26,384 nucleotides of DNA from Candidatus Aminicenans sakinawicola JGI OTU-1 (lineage in GTDB: Bacteria; Acidobacteriota; Aminicenantia; Aminicenantales; Aminicenantaceae), in the NCBI GenBank assembly GCA_000493965.1, contig AWNV01000029.1, forward strand, positions 1-26,384, in the 5' to 3' direction. Shown one piece after another: positions 24,034-26,384 of the stretch. The position numbers and the translations under genes were made by a program. The first letter of the stretch is position 1. The number at the start of each line of letters is the position of its first letter. The notes under the pieces were generated by a model. That model had not been told where the DNA came from. It ran no database searches and was given only the letters and a program-made list of their open reading frames with translations.

Positions 24034-25356
24034 ATGAATATCTGGCTCATCCACCCCTGCAACCAGCTCCCCGGCGACGCATGGAGGGAATCCCGGATTC
24101 AATCGATCGCCAGCGCCCTTGTCGCCCGGGGCCATGAATGCTTGTGGTGGACGGCAAATTTTTCCCACCATACCAAAAGCTTCCGGTCCAAGGGGTGGAA
24201 GGACATCGACGTCCAGCCTTGCTACAGGATCCGCCTGGTGCCGACGCCAGCTTATTACCGGCACGTTGGATTAGCCCGGCTGAGATTTCATTGGCTTTTG
24301 TCTTGGAGAATCTATCGCCGAGGGAGGACAGAGCGTCGGCCGGACGCGATCATCGTCAATGACGCTCCCCTGGGAGACAGCTGGTGGGCCTGGTGTCTGG
24401 CGCGGCGATTCAGGGCTAAGCTCATTCTCGACATCACAGACGAATGGCCGGAGCAGTTCGTCCTGGCTTTCGCTCCATCTTGGCGGAGGATTGTCCAACC
24501 CATTTTTTCCCCCTTATATGTGATCAGGGAATTCGTCCGGAGGCGCGCCGACGGCATATCGGCTCTCTCCAAGTCCTATTTCCGCCCGGTCCGGAACGAA
24601 GTTCCCAACCCCCGTCCGGGCTCCTGGCTCTTCGTCTACAACGGAGTCGACATCGAAGCGTTTCGGAAGATCCTGAACGATGAAGCGGCCCCGGAGGGAC
24701 CTCTTCGGGGTCTGACCAAAAAAGAGAACGAGCTCTGGGCCATTTATGCGGGGACCCTGGGCATCACCTATGACATCACTACCATCGTGAAGGCCGCGGA
24801 GCTACTCGAGCAAAAGCGGGCGCCCGTCAGATTGATCATCGCTGGTGATGGGCCTATGTGCTCGGTCGTTAAAGAAGCCACTGGGCGGAATGGACCGTAC
24901 CTGACCTACGTGGGAAAATTAAAGCATCAGGACTTGATCCACATCTATAAACGATGCGATGTTGGACTTGCCACGTATAGCCCGGCTTCCTCGGTTGCCA
25001 TGCCGGACAAAGCGTATGACTACCTGGCGGCCGGCCTGGCGATTGTCAGCTCTCTGCGCGGCGAATTGGCGGATTGGATCAAAAATCAACAATTCGGTTT
25101 TCTATATCAAGCCGGCGATGCTCAATCCCTGGCGGATGTCCTCCAGGCGCTCGCAGCCAAGCCGGAGATGACGAGAATGATGGCCCGGCACTCCTCGGAG
25201 ACGGCGGTTCTCTTCGACCGACACCGGCAATATGGGACCTATGCGGACTGGGTCGAGTTTATTCTTGACCAAAAAGCTGCGGTCATCCAGCCGAAAAACT
25301 GCTTTTTTGAGACCACTGTCCATAAAGACGGACCTGAGCATCCGTGCCAGATGTGA
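24034..25356 (+). CDS. glycosyltransferase family 4 (WbuB-like)
   Basis: 440 residues, GT-B fold. MNIWLIHPCNQLPGDAWRES matches the opening of WbuB-type transferases. ILDITDEWPE and GISALSKSYF belong to the acceptor domain; YNGVDIEAF marks the interdomain linker. The donor domain has AIYAGTLGITYDITTIVKAA, LIIAGDGP, YVGKLKHQDLIHIYKRCDVG, and MPDKAYDYLAAGLAIVSSLRGELADWI in place of the usual E-x7-E region (Asp in KAYDYLAAG). The start is ATG 24034 without a strong ribosome-binding site. GC content and codon use are clearly higher than in every other gene here, pointing to separate acquisition. Confidence 0.88.
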   Translation: MNIWLIHPCNQLPGDAWRESRIQSIASALVARGHECLWWTANFSHHTKSFRSKGWKDIDVQPCYRIRLVPTPAYYRHVGLARLRFHWLLSWRIYRRGRTERRPDAIIVNDAPLGDSWWAWCLARRFRAKLILDITDEWPEQFVLAFAPSWRRIVQPIFSPLYVIREFVRRRADGISALSKSYFRPVRNEVPNPRPGSWLFVYNGVDIEAFRKILNDEAAPEGPLRGLTKKENELWAIYAGTLGITYDITTIVKAAELLEQKRAPVRLIIAGDGPMCSVVKEATGRNGPYLTYVGKLKHQDLIHIYKRCDVGLATYSPASSVAMPDKAYDYLAAGLAIVSSLRGELADWIKNQQFGFLYQAGDAQSLADVLQALAAKPEMTRMMARHSSETAVLFDRHRQYGTYADWVEFILDQKAAVIQPKNCFFETTVHKDGPEHPCQM

Positions 25357-25370
25357 AAAATCCTGGGACG

Positions 25371-25598
25371 ACCGCCTCCGTGGATGTCCCTCTTCAGCCT
25401 CTTCCGCGATATCCTGAAGTCCTAGCTTCGACGCATTTAACAGTAGTTACGGTGAATATTAACGCAACGTTGGCTTCCGTTCCCAGCAAAATATTCAAAA
25501 AAATAGCATAAGGAAGACCGATATTGGCAATAACTGAGTATGGAAATGAACTTGAACGTATAGTCTCAAATCATAAACTGGGAATCTGCGTGTCTCCG
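25371..25598 (+). pseudogene. second GT4 glycosyltransferase remnant, interrupted by the group II intron
   Basis: One frame reads VPLQPLPRYPEVLASTHLTV, then NATLASVPSKIFKKIA-stop-GRPILAITEYGNELERIV, then SNHKLGICVSP up to the intron boundary. This is the donor-binding part of WbuB-like GT4 enzymes (PSKIYEILAAGRPVIA, GICVPPGD). The N-terminal 60 percent is missing, joining directly to the end of the upstream GT4 gene. TAA at 25509 replaces the expected Ala of AAGRP. The intron sits between codons (phase 0) after ICVSP. The 3' exon lies beyond the window. Confidence 0.78.
25593..25598 (+). other. intron-binding site 1 (IBS1) in the 5' exon
   Basis: tctccg immediately before the intron is perfectly complementary to cggaga at 25978-25983 inside the intron; the next pair outward is G-U. 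This fixes the 5' splice boundary. Confidence 0.75.
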
Positions 25599-25977
25599 GT
25601 GTGTCACGAAGCGTATAGATGCCAGCCGGTGAAAATCCGGTCCGGCTAATTTGCCATTCAGCCGGAAGAGGCAAAGACAGCAGTTGCTGGTGACAGTGAT
25701 GCTGAAGCTCTTTGCGCTCGGTGAGTAAGCCGTAATGAAAATGAACAGATTAGCTTCGTTAAGCCTTGCAGCTGGCCAGTCTTTCGGATTGGATGAAGCC
25801 TGTTACTGTGCAGGAAGAAATGGTAGCAAGCACTGCACAGGGCTGTCGGAGTTAGAACTGGCGGCATGCGAACAAAAGGTGTGTATATGAACGTGAGAGG
25901 TCTTAACCCTAAGGGATGGCGACCTGAGGCGACGATATATAAACGAGAGCGAAGTTATCGTAAGAGGGTTAAGAAGT

Positions 25978-25983
25978 CGGAGA
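25978..25983 (+). other. exon-binding site 1 (EBS1) of the group II intron
   Basis: cggaga is the exact reverse complement of the six exon bases before the GTGTG boundary. Location late in domain I is as expected; secondary structure was not computed. Confidence 0.6.
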
Positions 25984-26078
25984 TGCCCATAGTAGTGATG
26001 AGCTGTCGGACAACAGAACCGGCGGGGAGCGAAGGGGCATTACTTCAAGCAAGTTTCTAAAGAAGGGAGTAATTTGTA

Positions 26079-26216
26079 ATGACTGATAGTCTACATACGA
26101 AACGCAAGTCACAGATGAGTGACAAGGAAAGGATACGAGACTTTCAGAGGAAACTTTATCGCAAAGCCAAGCAGGAGCAGGAAAAGCCAGAGAGCGGGCA
26201 GGCTTTATCGCCGTAA
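26079..26216 (+). pseudogene. group II intron reverse transcriptase/maturase, N-terminal fragment
   Basis: From ATG 26079, preceded by agaagggag, the frame reads MSDKERIRDFQRKLYRKAKQ after a short leader. This is the start of many group II intron-encoded proteins (xKxRDFQRKLYxKAKQE). After EQEK the sequence no longer matches, and TAA follows at 26214. The reverse-transcriptase palm, including the YxDD motif, and most of the thumb/maturase domain are absent, so no retrotransposition protein can be made from this copy. Confidence 0.75.
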
Positions 26217-26304
26217 AGTCTTCGAGGAACTGGTCAGCCGATGTGGGCTGATAGACCCGACGAAAATGCTTCGTTCCCCGGTACCTGTGAAAGTTTTGGA
26301 TTAA
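26191..26304 (+). pseudogene. possible C-terminal scrap of the intron-encoded protein
   Basis: In a frame different from the N-terminal piece, RAGRLYRRKVFEELVSRCGL, then IDPTKMLRSPVPVKVLD, ends at TAA 26302 just before domain V, where the IEP normally ends. The sequence is plausible as the tail of the maturase, which would place the internal deletion junction at about 26180-26190. Family match is not certain. Confidence 0.4.
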
Positions 26305-26314
26305 GCTTGTCGGA

Positions 26315-26348
26315 AAGCCGTGTGCAGGAAAACCGCATGCACGGTTTG
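26315..26348 (+). ncRNA. group II intron domain V
   Basis: The 34-base hairpin starts aagccgtgtgc and returns gcatgcacggttt, closed by a GAAAA-type loop. It carries the catalytic AGC triad at its second to fourth bases. It matches the universally conserved domain V (GAGCCGU...ACGGUUC) with A/U replacing the terminal G/C, so the active-site element is intact. Confidence 0.85.
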
Positions 26349-26384
26349 ATAAGGGGAGCAGGTACTAGGTTGGATGATATGTGC

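Larger units (their letters stand above)
25599..26384 (+). mobile_element. group II intron with a gutted reverse-transcriptase gene; 3' end outside window
   Basis: The ribozyme starts with GTGTG at 25599 (consensus GUGYG) and runs through a long structured domain I-III region (25599-26078). A candidate EBS1 (25978-25983) pairs with IBS1, and a possible EBS2 (cagatt, 25746-25751) pairs with aatctg at 25583-25588. Domain IV carries only about 230 bases with two ends of a maturase frame instead of the normal 1.2-1.8 kb. Domain V is at 26315-26348, and the start of domain VI (ggggagcaggtac) follows and is cut by the window edge. The ribozyme may still splice, or splice with a maturase supplied in trans. 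It sits inside an already broken glycosyltransferase gene. Confidence 0.85.

Noticed and set aside
203..25867. Open frames on the minus strand throughout the window
   Set aside because: All lie opposite well-supported + strand genes, relics or the intron, lack recognisable motifs, and look like shadows.
25866..26060. 64-codon frame inside the intron
   Set aside because: Lies in the structured ribozyme region upstream of the IEP start and contains the EBS1 candidate; no protein family seen.
1..26384. tRNA or rRNA genes
   Set aside because: No tRNA-like cloverleaf with TTCRA-type loop or rRNA signature was noticed by eye; no scan could be run.

Overview
The window is a surface-polysaccharide (O-antigen or capsule type) biosynthesis locus from a Gram-negative-like bacterium. 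Every supported gene is on the + strand. Organism identity is not readable from the sequence. The moderate to low GC, relics of '23S rRNA intervening sequence' four-helix-bundle genes, short repetitive spacers, an IS21-family relic and a group II intron would fit an environmental, possibly anaerobic proteobacterium or relative such as Desulfobacterota. That placement is inference only.

Layout: (1) 1-2309 is a block of nucleotide-sugar genes in decay: a GMD-family dehydratase entering from the left edge with no visible lesion, then a broken GDP-fucose synthase (fcl), a CDP-glucose 4,6-dehydratase (rfbG) relic with three nonsense codons, and a UDP-GlcNAc 2-epimerase (wecB) tail. (2) 2306-4738 carries a glycosyltransferase-like protein of unknown function and a Wzx-type flippase. 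(3) 5024-8263 carries an NDP-sugar epimerase, a UDP-glucose-dehydrogenase-family protein with Thr in place of the catalytic Cys, and an SDR oxidoreductase. (4) 8314-8750 holds a four-helix-bundle pseudogene joined to the 3' end of an IS21 element. (5) 8777-13524 looks like an activated-heptose block: hddA-type kinase, Gfo/Idh/MocA oxidoreductase, another four-helix-bundle pseudogene, a sugar-1-phosphate nucleotidyltransferase, an epimerase and a gmhA-like relic with two stops. (6) 13534-16691 carries an FkbM methyltransferase and a very AT-rich pair: a membrane-anchored sulfatase/phosphatase-superfamily enzyme overlapping an unknown membrane protein. (7) 16890-22178 carries an O-antigen polymerase/ligase, FkbM methyltransferase, GT2 glycosyltransferase, DUF268 protein and a methyltransferase split by one stop. 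(8) 22244-23953 carries galE followed by two gene stubs (nucleotidyltransferase, phosphofructokinase). (9) 24034-26384 carries a GC-rich GT4 glycosyltransferase, then a second GT4 remnant interrupted by a group II intron whose reverse-transcriptase gene has been almost entirely deleted.

Together the intact genes could supply nucleotide sugars (GMD-type, galE, heptose kinase/nucleotidyltransferase, epimerases), assemble and methylate repeat units (GT2, GT4, FkbM), flip them (Wzx) and polymerise or ligate them (Wzy/WaaL-like). The many relics, base-composition jumps and mobile-element traces show a mosaic that has exchanged and lost sugar pathways repeatedly. No clear new multi-gene system stands out. 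The best leads are the Cys-less dehydrogenase module, the AT-rich sulfatase-superfamily pair, the gutted intron, and a spacer-type repeat that appears to sit in frame inside an oxidoreductase gene.
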